Shown in pieces: positions 55,587 through 64,000 of a DNA stretch of 64,000 nt (position 1 is the stretch's first letter; every line of letters starts with the position of its first letter). Origin of the DNA: Lactobacillus gigeriorum DSM 23908 = CRBIP 24.85 (lineage in GTDB: Bacteria; Bacillota; Bacilli; Lactobacillales; Lactobacillaceae); contig NZ_CAKC01000095.1 of NCBI RefSeq assembly GCF_000296855.1, positions 1-64,000 of the forward strand, given 5' to 3'. Both the position numbers and the translations under genes were made by a program. Under the pieces are notes generated by a model, which was not told the DNA's origin, made no database searches, and worked only from the letters and a program-made list of their open reading frames with translations.

Positions 55587-58226
55587 ATGAAACAGTTATC
55601 TAGTTCAGAATTTCGGCAAATGTTCTTGGACTTCTTTAAAGAACATGGCCACATGATTATGCCATCAGCATCATTAGTACCAAAAGACGATCCAACTCTT
55701 TTATGGATTAACTCTGGTGTTGCTACGATGAAGAAGTATTTTGATGGGTCAGTTGTTCCTAAGAACCGTCGGATTACTAGCTCACAAAAGTCAATCAGAA
55801 CCAACGATATTGAAAATGTTGGTAAGACTGCTCGTCACCAAACCTTCTTTGAAATGCTCGGTAACTTCTCTGTAGGTGATTACTTTAGAGAAGATGCCAT
55901 TCCTTGGGCTTGGGAATTTTTAACTAGTCCTAAATGGCTTGGCCTTGACAAAGAAAAGTTATATTGTACTGTTTACCCTAAAGATACTGATTCATTCAGA
56001 ATCTGGCAAGAAGCAGGGATGCCAGCTGATCATATTGTTAAATTAGAAGATAATTTCTGGGACATTGGTGAAGGCCCATGTGGTCCTGATACGGAAATCT
56101 TCTATGATCGTGGTCAAGAAAATAATGATGTCGCTGAAGATGATCCTGAAAATTATCCTGGTGGTGAAAATGCTCGTTACCTTGAAATTTGGAACATCGT
56201 ATTCTCACAATACAATCACTTGCCAGATGGTACATATGTTGATCAACCTCATAAGAATATCGATACTGGTATGGGTCTTGAACGGGTATTATCAATTTTA
56301 CAAGATGCACCAACCAACTTTGAAACCGACTTGTTTATGCCAATTATTCGTGCAACTGAAGAAATGAGTGCTGGCAAGAAGTATGGTGAAAATGCTGCTG
56401 ATACAGTTTCATTTAAGATTATTGCTGATCACGTACGTGCAGTCAGCTTTGCAATTGGTGATGGTGCTTTGCCATCAAACTCAGGTCGTGGTTATGTTTT
56501 AAGAAGATTGATTCGTCGTGCTGATTTAAACGGTCAACGTTTAGGTATCAAGGGTGCATTCTTGTACAAGTTGGTTAAAGTGGTTGGCGAAATTATGAAG
56601 AGCCACTATCCAGAAGTTTTGAATCAAGAAAAATTCATTGCCAAAGTAATTAAAAACGAAGAAGATCGTTTCCAAGCAACTCTTGATAGTGGTTTGACTT
56701 TATTGGACGACTTGATTGAAAAGGCTAAAGACTCAGATAGCAAGACAATTTCAGGAAAAGATGCATTCAAGTTATTTGATACTTATGGATTCCCATATGA
56801 ATTAACTTTTGAATCAGCTCAAGATGAAGGCTTGAAAGTTGACAAAGCTGGTTTTGACAAAGAGATGGAAGCTCAAAAGGAACGTGCTCGTAAGGCCCGT
56901 GGTAACCTTCAATCAATGGGTTCACAAGACGAGACTTTAATGAACATCAAGGATTCTTCAGAATTTGAGTATGGTGTATATGAAGAAAAGCATGCTAAAT
57001 TAATCGATATCGTAGTTAATGACGAATTAGTTGATCATGCTGACGGCGAAGAAGCTATTTTGGTCTTCGATAAGACTCCATTTTATGCAGAACGTGGTGG
57101 ACAAGTAGCTGATCATGGTAACATTTACAATCAAGATGGTGAATTAGTTGCTACTGTAAATGATGTTCAACATGCGCCAAATGATCAAAACTTACACTAT
57201 GTAGAATTGGTTTTACCTATGGAAAAGGGCCAAGAGTATGTATTGAAGATTGATCGTGAACGTCGTGAAGGACTTCGTCACTCACACTCAGCTACTCACT
57301 TGTTGCATTCTGCACTGCGTGAAGTTTTAGGTGAACACACACATCAAGCTGGTTCTTTGGTTGATCCTGATTACTTAAGATTTGACTTTACCGCTATTGA
57401 TCCGATGACACCGGCTGAAATTAAATCGGTTGAACAATTGGTTAACCAAAAGATTTGGGAAGCAATTCAAGTTAAGACAACCATCACTGATCCAGATACT
57501 GGGCTTAAGATGGGTGCGCTTGCTTTATTTGATGGTAAATATGGTGAGAAAGTTCGTGTTGTTCAAATGAGCGACTTCTCAACGGAATTCTGTGGCGGTA
57601 CTCACTGTGACAACACTAACCAAATTGGTATTTTCAAGATTATTTCTGAATCAGCCATTGGAGCAGGGATGCGTCGTATCGAAGCCGTAACCTCAAAGCG
57701 CGCTTATGAATATCTTGCAGAACGTTCAGCTTTAGTAGATCAAGTTCAAACTGAAGTAAAGGCTACTAAAGCAACTGATATCGTTGAAAAGATTACTACT
57801 CTTGAACAAAACTTGCATGATACACAAAAGCAAGTTGAAGAATTGAATCTTAAGATTAACCAAGCTAAATCAAAAGAATTATTCAATAACATTCAAGAAG
57901 TTGCTGATTTAACAGTTATTGCAACTAAAGCAAACGTAAATGGTATGAAAGATTTACGTGAATTAGCAGATAACTGGAAGAGTTCTAACAAGTCTGATGT
58001 ATTGGTATTGGCTGCTGAAAATGATGGCAAAGCTAATATGATCATTAGCTTAGGCGATAAAGCTCTTAATAAGGGACTTAAAGCTGGAGACTTGATTAAA
58101 CTTGCTGCTCCAATCTTTGGTGGTGGCGGTGGTGGCCGTCCAAACATGGCTCAAGCTGGCGGTAAGAATCCTGCTGGTTTGGAAGATGCCATTAAAGCAG
58201 TTGTTGATGAAATTTCTAAGCATTAA
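55587..58226 (+). CDS. alaS: Alanyl-tRNA synthetase
   Basis: 879 residues. The class II catalytic core has FFKEHGHMIMPSASLVPKDDP and LGNFSVGDYF; the editing domain's zinc site is HSHSATHLL plus CGGTHC; a C-Ala domain with Gly-rich FGGGGGGRPNMAQAGG follows. ATG 55587 is preceded by GGGAG; an upstream frame starts inside the T-box. Controlled by the T-box. Confidence 0.97.
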   Translation: MKQLSSSEFRQMFLDFFKEHGHMIMPSASLVPKDDPTLLWINSGVATMKKYFDGSVVPKNRRITSSQKSIRTNDIENVGKTARHQTFFEMLGNFSVGDYFREDAIPWAWEFLTSPKWLGLDKEKLYCTVYPKDTDSFRIWQEAGMPADHIVKLEDNFWDIGEGPCGPDTEIFYDRGQENNDVAEDDPENYPGGENARYLEIWNIVFSQYNHLPDGTYVDQPHKNIDTGMGLERVLSILQDAPTNFETDLFMPIIRATEEMSAGKKYGENAADTVSFKIIADHVRAVSFAIGDGALPSNSGRGYVLRRLIRRADLNGQRLGIKGAFLYKLVKVVGEIMKSHYPEVLNQEKFIAKVIKNEEDRFQATLDSGLTLLDDLIEKAKDSDSKTISGKDAFKLFDTYGFPYELTFESAQDEGLKVDKAGFDKEMEAQKERARKARGNLQSMGSQDETLMNIKDSSEFEYGVYEEKHAKLIDIVVNDELVDHADGEEAILVFDKTPFYAERGGQVADHGNIYNQDGELVATVNDVQHAPNDQNLHYVELVLPMEKGQEYVLKIDRERREGLRHSHSATHLLHSALREVLGEHTHQAGSLVDPDYLRFDFTAIDPMTPAEIKSVEQLVNQKIWEAIQVKTTITDPDTGLKMGALALFDGKYGEKVRVVQMSDFSTEFCGGTHCDNTNQIGIFKIISESAIGAGMRRIEAVTSKRAYEYLAERSALVDQVQTEVKATKATDIVEKITTLEQNLHDTQKQVEELNLKINQAKSKELFNNIQEVADLTVIATKANVNGMKDLRELADNWKSSNKSDVLVLAAENDGKANMIISLGDKALNKGLKAGDLIKLAAPIFGGGGGGRPNMAQAGGKNPAGLEDAIKAVVDEISKH

Positions 58227-58278
58227 TTAATTGAGTTTGAACGCCTTTTCAAGTAAAATTGTGACAGGAGGAAAAATT

Positions 58279-58536
58279 ATGAGTTCGTTAGATAAAACGA
58301 TGCATTTTGACTTTAATCAAAATAAAGGCAAAAATGTTTATGATACCTTACAAGATGTATACAATGCGCTTGAAGAAAAGGGCTACAATCCAACTAATCA
58401 AATCGTAGGTTATTTGCTTTCCGGAGACCCTGCATATATTCCACGACACAATGATGCTCGTAATTTAATACTTAAGCATGAACGTGATGAGATTATTGAA
58501 GAACTTGTAAAAAGTTATCTCGGCAAAAATAAATAA
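58279..58536 (+). CDS. IreB-family regulatory phosphoprotein (DUF965)
   Basis: 85 residues. [19 protein letters not shown] and [20 protein letters not shown] are the family signatures. In Enterococcus faecalis IreB is phosphorylated by the PASTA kinase IreK and affects cephalosporin resistance. ATG 58279 follows AGGAGG. Conserved alaS-ireB-ruvX order. Confidence 0.92.
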   Translation: MSSLDKTMHFDFNQNKGKNVYDTLQDVYNALEEKGYNPTNQIVGYLLSGDPAYIPRHNDARNLILKHERDEIIEELVKSYLGKNK

Positions 58537-58964
58537 TGCGTTTGATAGGTTTAGATGTTGGTAGCAAAACAATAGGTGTTGCCATTAGCGATGAATTAGG
58601 GATTAGTGCGCAAAAATTAGAGACTATTGCTATTGATGAAACTCGCCATAATTTTGGGATGCGCTCACTGAAAAAAATTGTAAGAGAATATAATCCAGAA
58701 GCTTTTGTTTTGGGATTGCCCAAAAATATGGATGGTAGTTCGGGAGTAGCTGTTGAGCGTAGTAAGGCGATGGGAGAGCGCCTAAAAGCTAAATTTGGCT
58801 TACCCATTTACTATTGTGATGAACGCTTAACTACCATTGAATCAAAACGAGTTTTGGTAGAAGAAGCTGGAGTTCACGATCGTAAAAAGCGCAAAGAAGT
58901 AATCGATCAAATGGCTGCTGTACTAATTTTACAGACCTATTTGGATTTGAACCGAAAGGATTAA
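58536..58964 (+). CDS. ruvX: YqgF-family Holliday junction resolvase-like protein RuvX
   Basis: 142 residues, RNase H fold: LIGLDVGSKTIGVAISDELG, VLGLPKNMDGSSG and YCDERLTTIESKRVL. Proposed roles are resolvase activity or pre-16S rRNA processing. Overlaps the preceding stop by one base. Confidence 0.92.
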   Translation: MRLIGLDVGSKTIGVAISDELGISAQKLETIAIDETRHNFGMRSLKKIVREYNPEAFVLGLPKNMDGSSGVAVERSKAMGERLKAKFGLPIYYCDERLTTIESKRVLVEEAGVHDRKKRKEVIDQMAAVLILQTYLDLNRKD

Positions 58965-58965
58965 T

Positions 58966-59277
58966 ATGATAGAGCAAGTTTATAATGACAATGTAGATAA
59001 TCAAATTACATTAGTCGATGAAGATGGTAATGAAGAATTGTACGAAATTTTATTTACCTTCCACTCAGATGATTATGATAAGTCATATGTTTTGCTTTAT
59101 CCTGCTGCTGTAGGTGAAGATGAAGAAATTGAAGTTCAAGCTTTCAGTTACGATGCAGATGATGCAGGTGAAGTTATTAGCAGTGATTTGCATGATATTA
59201 CTACTGACGAAGAGTGGGAAATGGTTGATGGGGTTTTGAGAACCTTCTTAGACGACGACCGCTTGAGTGGTGAATAA
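58966..59277 (+). CDS. DUF1292 family protein (YrzB-like)
   Basis: 103 residues, strongly acidic. QITLVDEDGNEELYEILFTF and the Asp/Glu-rich tail are characteristic. It has no established function and follows ruvX by one base. Confidence 0.85.
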   Translation: MIEQVYNDNVDNQITLVDEDGNEELYEILFTFHSDDYDKSYVLLYPAAVGEDEEIEVQAFSYDADDAGEVISSDLHDITTDEEWEMVDGVLRTFLDDDRLSGE

Positions 59278-59294
59278 AATTTAATAGTACAAAG

Positions 59295-59361
59295 AAAAGC
59301 AGAGATAGTACAAGGAGATTGCATCTGATGGCGATTGGTTGTTGCTATGATCTGCTTTTTC
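59295..59361 (+). terminator. Long imperfect hairpin before mutS2
   Basis: AAAAGCAGA (59295-59303) pairs with TCTGCTTTT (59351-59359), then ATAG/CTAT, ACAA/TTGT and ATTGC/GCGAT around an eight-base loop, followed by T's. Longer than an ordinary terminator; it could be a structured leader of mutS2. Confidence 0.55.
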
Positions 59362-59392
59362 TATTTGTAAACTTGGCGATAAGGAAGATGAC

Positions 59393-61756
59393 ATGAATAG
59401 CAAAATTTTAAAAATTCTTGAATTTGAACGAATTACCGCTCGCTTAGCTAATTTAACAATTACTAACCCAGCCAAGGAAATGGCTAATAATTTGCGTCCG
59501 AGTGACAACTACCAGGAAATTGCAAAAAATTTGCGACAAACTTTGGCTCTTGCTGATATCTTAAGAATTAAGGGGCAATTGCCACTGACAGATTTTAATT
59601 CTGTAGCAACAAGCATGAAACGGTTGAAAGTTAAAGCAAATTTGAATGCTCAGGAACTAGGCAATATCCTATTGGTTTTAACCTTGGCAAAAGAAATCAA
59701 TGCTTTTGTTGAGGGCTTAGATGAAAAAATTAAACTAGATGCAATTTTAGAATTACTTGATGAACTTGATGTTCCGGAAGAGTTTTATCGGGTTTTAAAG
59801 AATGCTTTAGATATTGATGGCACAATATTAGATAGCGCCTCAAGTGAATTGGCTAGATTACGGCATGATTTACGTAGTAACGAGACTGAAATTAAAACCA
59901 GAATGGACGGCTATGTAAAAGGACGTAGTAATAAATATTTATCTGAAGCAATTGTTACTATAAGAGATGGACGTTACGTTATTCCCGTTAAGCAAGAATA
60001 TCGGGCAAAATTTGGTGGAATAGTTCATGATCAAAGTGCTAGTGGTCAAACCTTGTTCATTGAGCCAGAGGGCGTACTTAATTTAAATAGTCGACAACAA
60101 AATTTGCTTGCTCAAGAAAGACAAGAAATTCAAAGGATTTTACGAGAACTATCTAATTTGGCTCGTGAGGAAATTCCAACTATTTCAACAATTTCTGAAG
60201 TATTGGCAGAGTTAGACTTTATTCAAGCTAAAGCGAAATTAGCCACCGAATTGAAAGCGACAGAACCCAAATTGACTCAAGATCAATCATTGAAATTATT
60301 AAAAGCGCGTCATCCATTGATTGATCTGACTAGAGTGGTTCCTAACGACATATATTTAGGGGCTGAGTTTGATACCATGTTGATCACAGGTCCTAATACG
60401 GGTGGTAAGACCATCACGCTTAAAACTGCAGGATTATTACAATTGATGGCACAATCCGGATTATTCATTCCTGCTGAAGAGGGAAGTCAAGTGGGAGTTT
60501 TCAAGGAGATTTTTGCTGATATAGGTGATGAACAGTCAATTGAACAATCTTTGAGTACTTTTTCTTCTCATATCAATGATATTGTTGATATTATGAAAAA
60601 CTCTCATCAAGATACGCTAGTATTGATTGATGAAATTGGGGCAGGAACTGATCCTGAAGAGGGTGCCAGTTTAGCAATTAGTATATTAGACTTTTTGCGT
60701 CAACGTAAGGCTAAGATAATGGTGACAACCCACTACCCAGAATTGAAGTTGTATGGTTACAATCGTGAAAGAACTACCAATGCTTCTATGGAATTCGATA
60801 TTAAAACATTGTCGCCAACTTACCGGTTGCAGATTGGTATTCCGGGACATAGTAATGCTTTCGCAATTGCTCGTCGCTTGGGGATGAGAGAAGACGTCGT
60901 AAAAAATGCCGAAGGTTTGATGAAAGATGTTGATTCAGACATCAATCAAATGATTGCAACACTGAATGATCAAACTAAAAAAGCCACTGAAGCTCGAATT
61001 CAATTACAAACTAGTCTGGCTAGAAGTCGTAATTTAGAGAAAAAATTACAAGATGCACTCGATATTTATAATCAACGTGTACAAAAACAATTAGAATTTG
61101 CCCAAGAAAGAGCTAATGAAGTTGTTGCCAAAAAACGGAAGAAAGCGGAAGAAATTATTAAAGAGCTTGAAGAACAGCGAAAGAATGGCGCTTTAATTAA
61201 ACAAAATAAGCTGATTGATGCAAAGGGCGAATTTAATAAGCTTGAACAGCAAGCTACTAATTTGGCTAATAATAGAGTTCTACAACGTGAAAAACGGCGT
61301 CATCATGTAAATGTTGGTGATCAGGTCAAAGTTCTTTCATATGGCCAGACAGGAGTAATTACTAAGAAATTAACTGATCATGATTATGAAGTTCAGATTG
61401 GTATAATTAAAGTCAAGGTGACTGATCGTGATATTGAACGAATTGAAACTGCTAAAACCGGTAAGCAAGTTGCTAAGAAGGTTCGCGCAACCAGTTCCCT
61501 AAGAAGAAGCAATGCTCATAGTGAATTAGATTTGCGTGGGGAACGCTACGATGATGCGATGACTGATCTTGACCGCTATATCGATTCAGTGCTGCTAGCT
61601 GGATTAGATACTGTAACAATTATCCATGGTATAGGAACTGGTGCGATTCGCAAAGGTGTTTGGAATTATTTGCGAAGTAGCCACCATGTTAAGAGCTTTA
61701 ATTATGCACCAGCAAATGAAGGTGGAAATGGTGCAACGATTGTGCGTTTGAAATAG
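59393..61756 (+). CDS. mutS2: MutS2 (endonuclease/ribosome-rescue ATPase)
   Basis: 787 residues: a core-clamp region, an ATPase with TGPNTGGKTITLKT (near 328-341), a long coiled coil (about 510-620), and a C-terminal Smr domain (ELDLRGERYDDAM, IIHGIGTGAIRKGVW). It lacks the mismatch-binding domain of MutS1. In B. subtilis MutS2 acts on collided ribosomes and on recombination. Confidence 0.95.
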   Translation: MNSKILKILEFERITARLANLTITNPAKEMANNLRPSDNYQEIAKNLRQTLALADILRIKGQLPLTDFNSVATSMKRLKVKANLNAQELGNILLVLTLAKEINAFVEGLDEKIKLDAILELLDELDVPEEFYRVLKNALDIDGTILDSASSELARLRHDLRSNETEIKTRMDGYVKGRSNKYLSEAIVTIRDGRYVIPVKQEYRAKFGGIVHDQSASGQTLFIEPEGVLNLNSRQQNLLAQERQEIQRILRELSNLAREEIPTISTISEVLAELDFIQAKAKLATELKATEPKLTQDQSLKLLKARHPLIDLTRVVPNDIYLGAEFDTMLITGPNTGGKTITLKTAGLLQLMAQSGLFIPAEEGSQVGVFKEIFADIGDEQSIEQSLSTFSSHINDIVDIMKNSHQDTLVLIDEIGAGTDPEEGASLAISILDFLRQRKAKIMVTTHYPELKLYGYNRERTTNASMEFDIKTLSPTYRLQIGIPGHSNAFAIARRLGMREDVVKNAEGLMKDVDSDINQMIATLNDQTKKATEARIQLQTSLARSRNLEKKLQDALDIYNQRVQKQLEFAQERANEVVAKKRKKAEEIIKELEEQRKNGALIKQNKLIDAKGEFNKLEQQATNLANNRVLQREKRRHHVNVGDQVKVLSYGQTGVITKKLTDHDYEVQIGIIKVKVTDRDIERIETAKTGKQVAKKVRATSSLRRSNAHSELDLRGERYDDAMTDLDRYIDSVLLAGLDTVTIIHGIGTGAIRKGVWNYLRSSHHVKSFNYAPANEGGNGATIVRLK

Positions 61757-61768
61757 TGAGCATCTAAC

Positions 61769-61797
61769 TTGTAAAAAGTAAGCATCTTTGATATATT
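61769..61797 (+). promoter_or_regulatory. Promoter of trxA
   Basis: TTGTAA (61769-61774), 17 bp, TATATT (61792-61797); starts about 30 nt before the gene. Confidence 0.7.
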
Positions 61798-61833
61798 ATT
61801 CGTAAATAATGGAACTGATAAAGGAGAATGAAT

Positions 61834-62145
61834 ATGGTAGACGCAATTACTGATCAAAACTTTGAAGAAGAAACTAGCAATGGTGTAGTTTTAACTGATT
61901 TTTGGGCAACTTGGTGTGGTCCTTGCAAAATGCAATCACCTGTAATCGATCAATTAGCAGAAGAACGACAAGATGTTAAGTTCACTAAGATGGATGTAGA
62001 TCAAAACCAAGAGACCCCAAAGGAACTGGGCATTATGGCTATTCCAACACTTATTATCAAAAAAGATGGTAAGATTGTTGATCGTTTGACTGGCTACACT
62101 CCAAAAGCTAAGCTAAGTCAAATTTTAGACCAATACACTGACTAA
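61834..62145 (+). CDS. trxA: Thioredoxin
   Basis: 103 residues with the active site FWATWCGPCKM (WCGPC near residues 29-33) and the cis-proline loop MAIPTLIIKKDG. ATG 61834 is 7 nt after AAAGGAG; ATG 61828 is too close to it. Last intact housekeeping gene before the mobile-element region. Confidence 0.96.
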   Translation: MVDAITDQNFEEETSNGVVLTDFWATWCGPCKMQSPVIDQLAEERQDVKFTKMDVDQNQETPKELGIMAIPTLIIKKDGKIVDRLTGYTPKAKLSQILDQYTD

Positions 62146-62182
62146 AAATCAATTTAAAGTTGGATAGAATTTATACATTCAA

Positions 62183-62213
62183 AAGAGCGCTGAACATTAA
62201 TTCAATGTCATTA
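62183..62213 (+). repeat. Left terminal inverted repeat of the IS4-like element
   Basis: Shares AAAGAGCGCTGAA and TCAATGTCATTA with the reverse complement of the right end; the middle differs by a few bases. Confidence 0.75.
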
Positions 62214-62250
62214 AGTTAAGACATTGACATAATTGATCTTAGCTTTTCAA

Positions 62251-62291
62251 GGCATTTATCGAATCTTTTTTATTCGGTAAATGTCTTTTTT
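62251..62291 (+). terminator. Terminator-like hairpin at the left end of the IS
   Basis: GGCATTTATCGAAT (62251-62264) pairs with ATTCGGTAAATGTC (62272-62285), with wobbles, followed by a T-run. It probably stops trxA transcripts, although it lies inside the element's inferred left end. Confidence 0.7.
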
Positions 62292-62334
62292 GCTAGCACA
62301 AATAAGCTGTCTAACGATAGCGCATTTAATTATC

Positions 62335-63057
62335 TTAAGCAGCCAAGCGATATGGAAAAGAAACTACTAATTTCGCTTTTAAATTTCGTTGATCTTTTCT
62401 GCCTAATCTAATCGGAGTTAGATAGGCAATCATATTTAACAACAAGTGAGTGAAATTTAGATCTGAAAAATCGTTTGAGCTAAAGTATTGTCGCCAGATA
62501 CAACATGCCGTTTTAAAGTCGATTTGGCATTTATATTTTCTTTCAGTATTTTGCCTTGGTACGAATAACGTACTGATAGCGTCTAAGATGATTGCAGTTT
62601 TCAATCGAATTAAAGCTGTAACATTGTAATAGCAGCTTCACGTTCATTCATTTTTTGTCGCGACTAAAAAAACATGTCTAAATACAACTTGTTCAGAACA
62701 TCATATAAGGTATTTACATGAATCTGACCATATTTGCCTTGCATGCCGTTTTCTGATTGAGGATTAAAGGGCTGATTAAAATCAGAGCCGTCTATTGCCA
62801 CGACTCGATACTGCCTGTCCAAAAGCTGAGGCACTCATTCTAAAATTAATATCCGGAAAAGCTTTAAATAATTCAGTATTTAAGCTGCCGGCTCCTATGT
62901 TAAGAATCAACTTAATCAAGTCGATGGCGTTAAGCTTGCGGCAGCGAGTAAAAGCCTGATCTGGAAAAGTGAATTTATGGATGTTAGCAGCGATTCGGTT
63001 GATAATCTGATCCATCAGTTTTAAAATGTTTAAGTGAGGGGATTTCATGAGAGCCAC
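62335..63057 (-). pseudogene. IS4-family transposase, frameshifted and internally deleted
   Basis: Read on the minus strand. An N-terminal piece (63057-62782) matches IS4-type starts with FTRCRKLNAIDLIKLILN. A second frame (about 62815-62640) holds YRVVAIDGSDFNQPFNPQSE, the first catalytic-Asp region, ending near NEREAAITML. A third frame (62604-62335) gives the C-terminal part, with IRLGRKDQRNLKAKLVVSFP. Material between SAFGQ and the DGSDFN segment, and the rest of the DDE core, are missing; the gene cannot make an active enzyme. Confidence 0.8.
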
Positions 63058-63090
63058 AACCTTTCTATGAAAGACCTGCTAAGATACACA

Positions 63091-63138
63091 AAGGTGAGCA
63101 GATGGTCTATCTATATCTGCCACCTTTTATTTTTATTG
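63091..63138. terminator. Hairpin near the right end of the IS
   Basis: AAAGGTG-GCAGAT (63091-63104) pairs with ATCTGC-CACCTTT (63115-63128), followed by a T-rich run on the plus strand. Confidence 0.7.
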
Positions 63139-63150
63139 TAGAAAGAAAAA

Positions 63151-63175
63151 GAACCGAATCCAAATGATTCGGTTC
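63151..63175. terminator. Second hairpin inside the right IS end
   Basis: Perfect 10-bp stem GAACCGAATC / GATTCGGTTC. On the minus strand it is followed by TTTTTCTTTC, so it can stop transcription entering the element from the right, as IS ends often do. Confidence 0.75.
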
Positions 63176-63195
63176 CAAAAGCGTTGAATTTGTCA

Positions 63196-63228
63196 TAATG
63201 ACATTGAGTATTAATTCAGCGCTCTTTT
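63196..63228 (-). repeat. Right terminal inverted repeat of the IS4-like element
   Basis: Reverse complement reads AAAGAGCGCTGAA ... TCAATGTCATTA, matching the left repeat. Confidence 0.75.
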
Positions 63229-63256
63229 TGCTTAGTAAATGGGATAATAGGTGGCA

Positions 63257-64000
63257 TCAAGCTTCTTGCAGAGAATCGTTTTTCGCTTCTGCGATGAATT
63301 GCTTTAACTCACCATCAGAGAAGTATTCGCCGTATTGCTTTTTAGCTGCATTAAAGATAATCCTATCATCTGTAGATATTTCCATCATTGCGATAATCAA
63401 CCTCTTGATACCTGCACGACGTTCAGCTTCTTTACCGATTTTTTCGCCAATCTCTTTGCCTCTCTTTTCTCCGACCTTCTCGCCATCTTCCCGACCACTA
63501 ATTCTGGCATCCATGATCTTCATTTCGTAGTCCATGATATCTGATCTCCTGTCTTGATTAAGTTCCTTGATTCGTTTCTGAACCCAAATGAAGTGTTCAT
63601 TTAGACTGACTTCTTCATTATTCATCAACTTCGCTAGTTCTTTAAGTTCTTCACTTTCACCAGTAAAGTCGCCTTTTGAGTTAATGATAACCTTAGTAGC
63701 CCCGCCATTCAACTCTAACGCATGGTCTTTCGTATCAATCGTTTTGAAGAAATGAACTGCGCGATTATCAACTCTTGAAAAAGCTTCAGACGGATCAAAC
63801 GAACACAAGAGGATAATGAAAGTATCAGGCAGTTCAGAGTAATCGTGACCTGGCTTTAACACCTTGGCACCATCGATCGTTGATTGGTAATATCTCAAAC
63901 GATGACCAAGATACTTGCTTGGTGAAGTCTGCATCTCAATATCAAAGATGCGACCATCTTTATCGACTACTTTGATATCAAGTCTGATATCCTTAGACTA
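63257..64000 (-). CDS. Rpn/PD-(D/E)XK nuclease-family protein (partial, 5' end beyond the window)
   Basis: Minus-strand reading frame continuing to the window edge. RLDIKVVDKDGRIFDIEMQT (from about 63985) matches the D...ExQ nuclease centre of the Rpn (recombination-promoting nuclease, YhgA-like) family. It continues with SKYLGHRLRYYQS and a C-terminal helical tail of GEKxGKE-type repeats. The usual ~60-residue N-terminus would lie outside. The last in-frame triplet at the edge (63998-64000) reads TAG, so the copy may be broken. Placed next to a dead IS. Confidence 0.78.

Larger units (their letters stand above)
62182..63229 (-). mobile_element. Decayed IS4-family insertion sequence
   Basis: Imperfect inverted repeats bound it: AAAGAGCGCTGAA then TCAATGTCATTA (62183-62213) against the same motifs in reverse complement on the right (63196-63228). 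The transposase remnant lies between on the minus strand. The outer ends are approximate, and no convincing target-site duplication is seen. Confidence 0.78.

Noticed and set aside
62335-62604. 89-codon minus-strand frame as an independent gene
   Set aside because: Its sequence is the C-terminal end of the decayed IS4-type transposase.

Overview
The window is a piece of a low-GC Gram-positive chromosome, most likely a Lactobacillus of the acidophilus/helveticus/crispatus group. The basis is AT-rich coding sequence, strong AGGAGG ribosome-binding sites, CIRCE/HrcA, T-box and L10-leader RNA elements, and a Lactobacillus-type PepC. Gene order follows Bacillus subtilis blocks: gltX-cysS-mrnC-rlmB-sigH-rpmG-secE-nusG-rplKAJL, dnaX-yaaK-recR-yaaL-tmk-darA-holB-yabA-rsmI and tsaD-ydiF-rex-groESL. 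Nearly all of the sequence is ordinary housekeeping chromosome; only the two ends carry mobile-element debris. The species is an inference and was not tested.

Layout. 1-330: the 3' end of a group IIC-like intron (domains V and VI) sitting inside a truncated insertion-sequence transposase. 357-1512: two promoters, eleven tRNA genes (Glu, Ser, fMet, Asp, Phe, Tyr, Trp, His, Gln, Cys, Leu; none encodes CCA) and a terminator. 1543-6966: a lipoteichoic-acid block (two glycolipid-anchor glycosyltransferases, a flippase-like membrane protein, LtaS). 7035-10189: secG, rnr, smpB. 10287-15037: a polynucleotide-kinase-like protein, pepC, a small unknown, dut, radA. 15111-25092: two tRNA synthetases, RNA-processing enzymes, a divergent sigma factor, and the secE-nusG and ribosomal-stalk operons with L1-like and L10 autoregulatory RNAs. 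25110-34416: SRP RNA, then replication, repair, tRNA-modification and c-di-AMP receptor genes. 34463-41504: a 6-phospho-beta-glucosidase with a cre-like site, an ABC-F protein, Rex, a LytTR plus LiaF-like pair and an MFS transporter. 41521-52977: groESL with two CIRCE operators, mutSL-ruvAB, yajC, zwf-dinB. 53037-62145: nrnA, a DEAD-box helicase, alaS with a T-box, ireB-ruvX-DUF1292, mutS2, trxA. 62182-64000: a decayed IS4-family element and the 3' part of an Rpn-type nuclease gene.

Points most worth a second look: a MutL whose C-terminal endonuclease motifs are all replaced; a LytTR regulator next to a LiaF-like protein with a 22-bp-period direct repeat upstream; paired L1-type RNA mimics before rplK and rplA; a promoter and terminator packed into the nusG leader; a CIRCE operator that also looks like a terminator; a polynucleotide-kinase-like protein with an unrecognised C-terminal half; and several tRNA genes with unpaired stem positions. 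I saw no CRISPR array, prophage, rRNA gene or clearly novel defence system.
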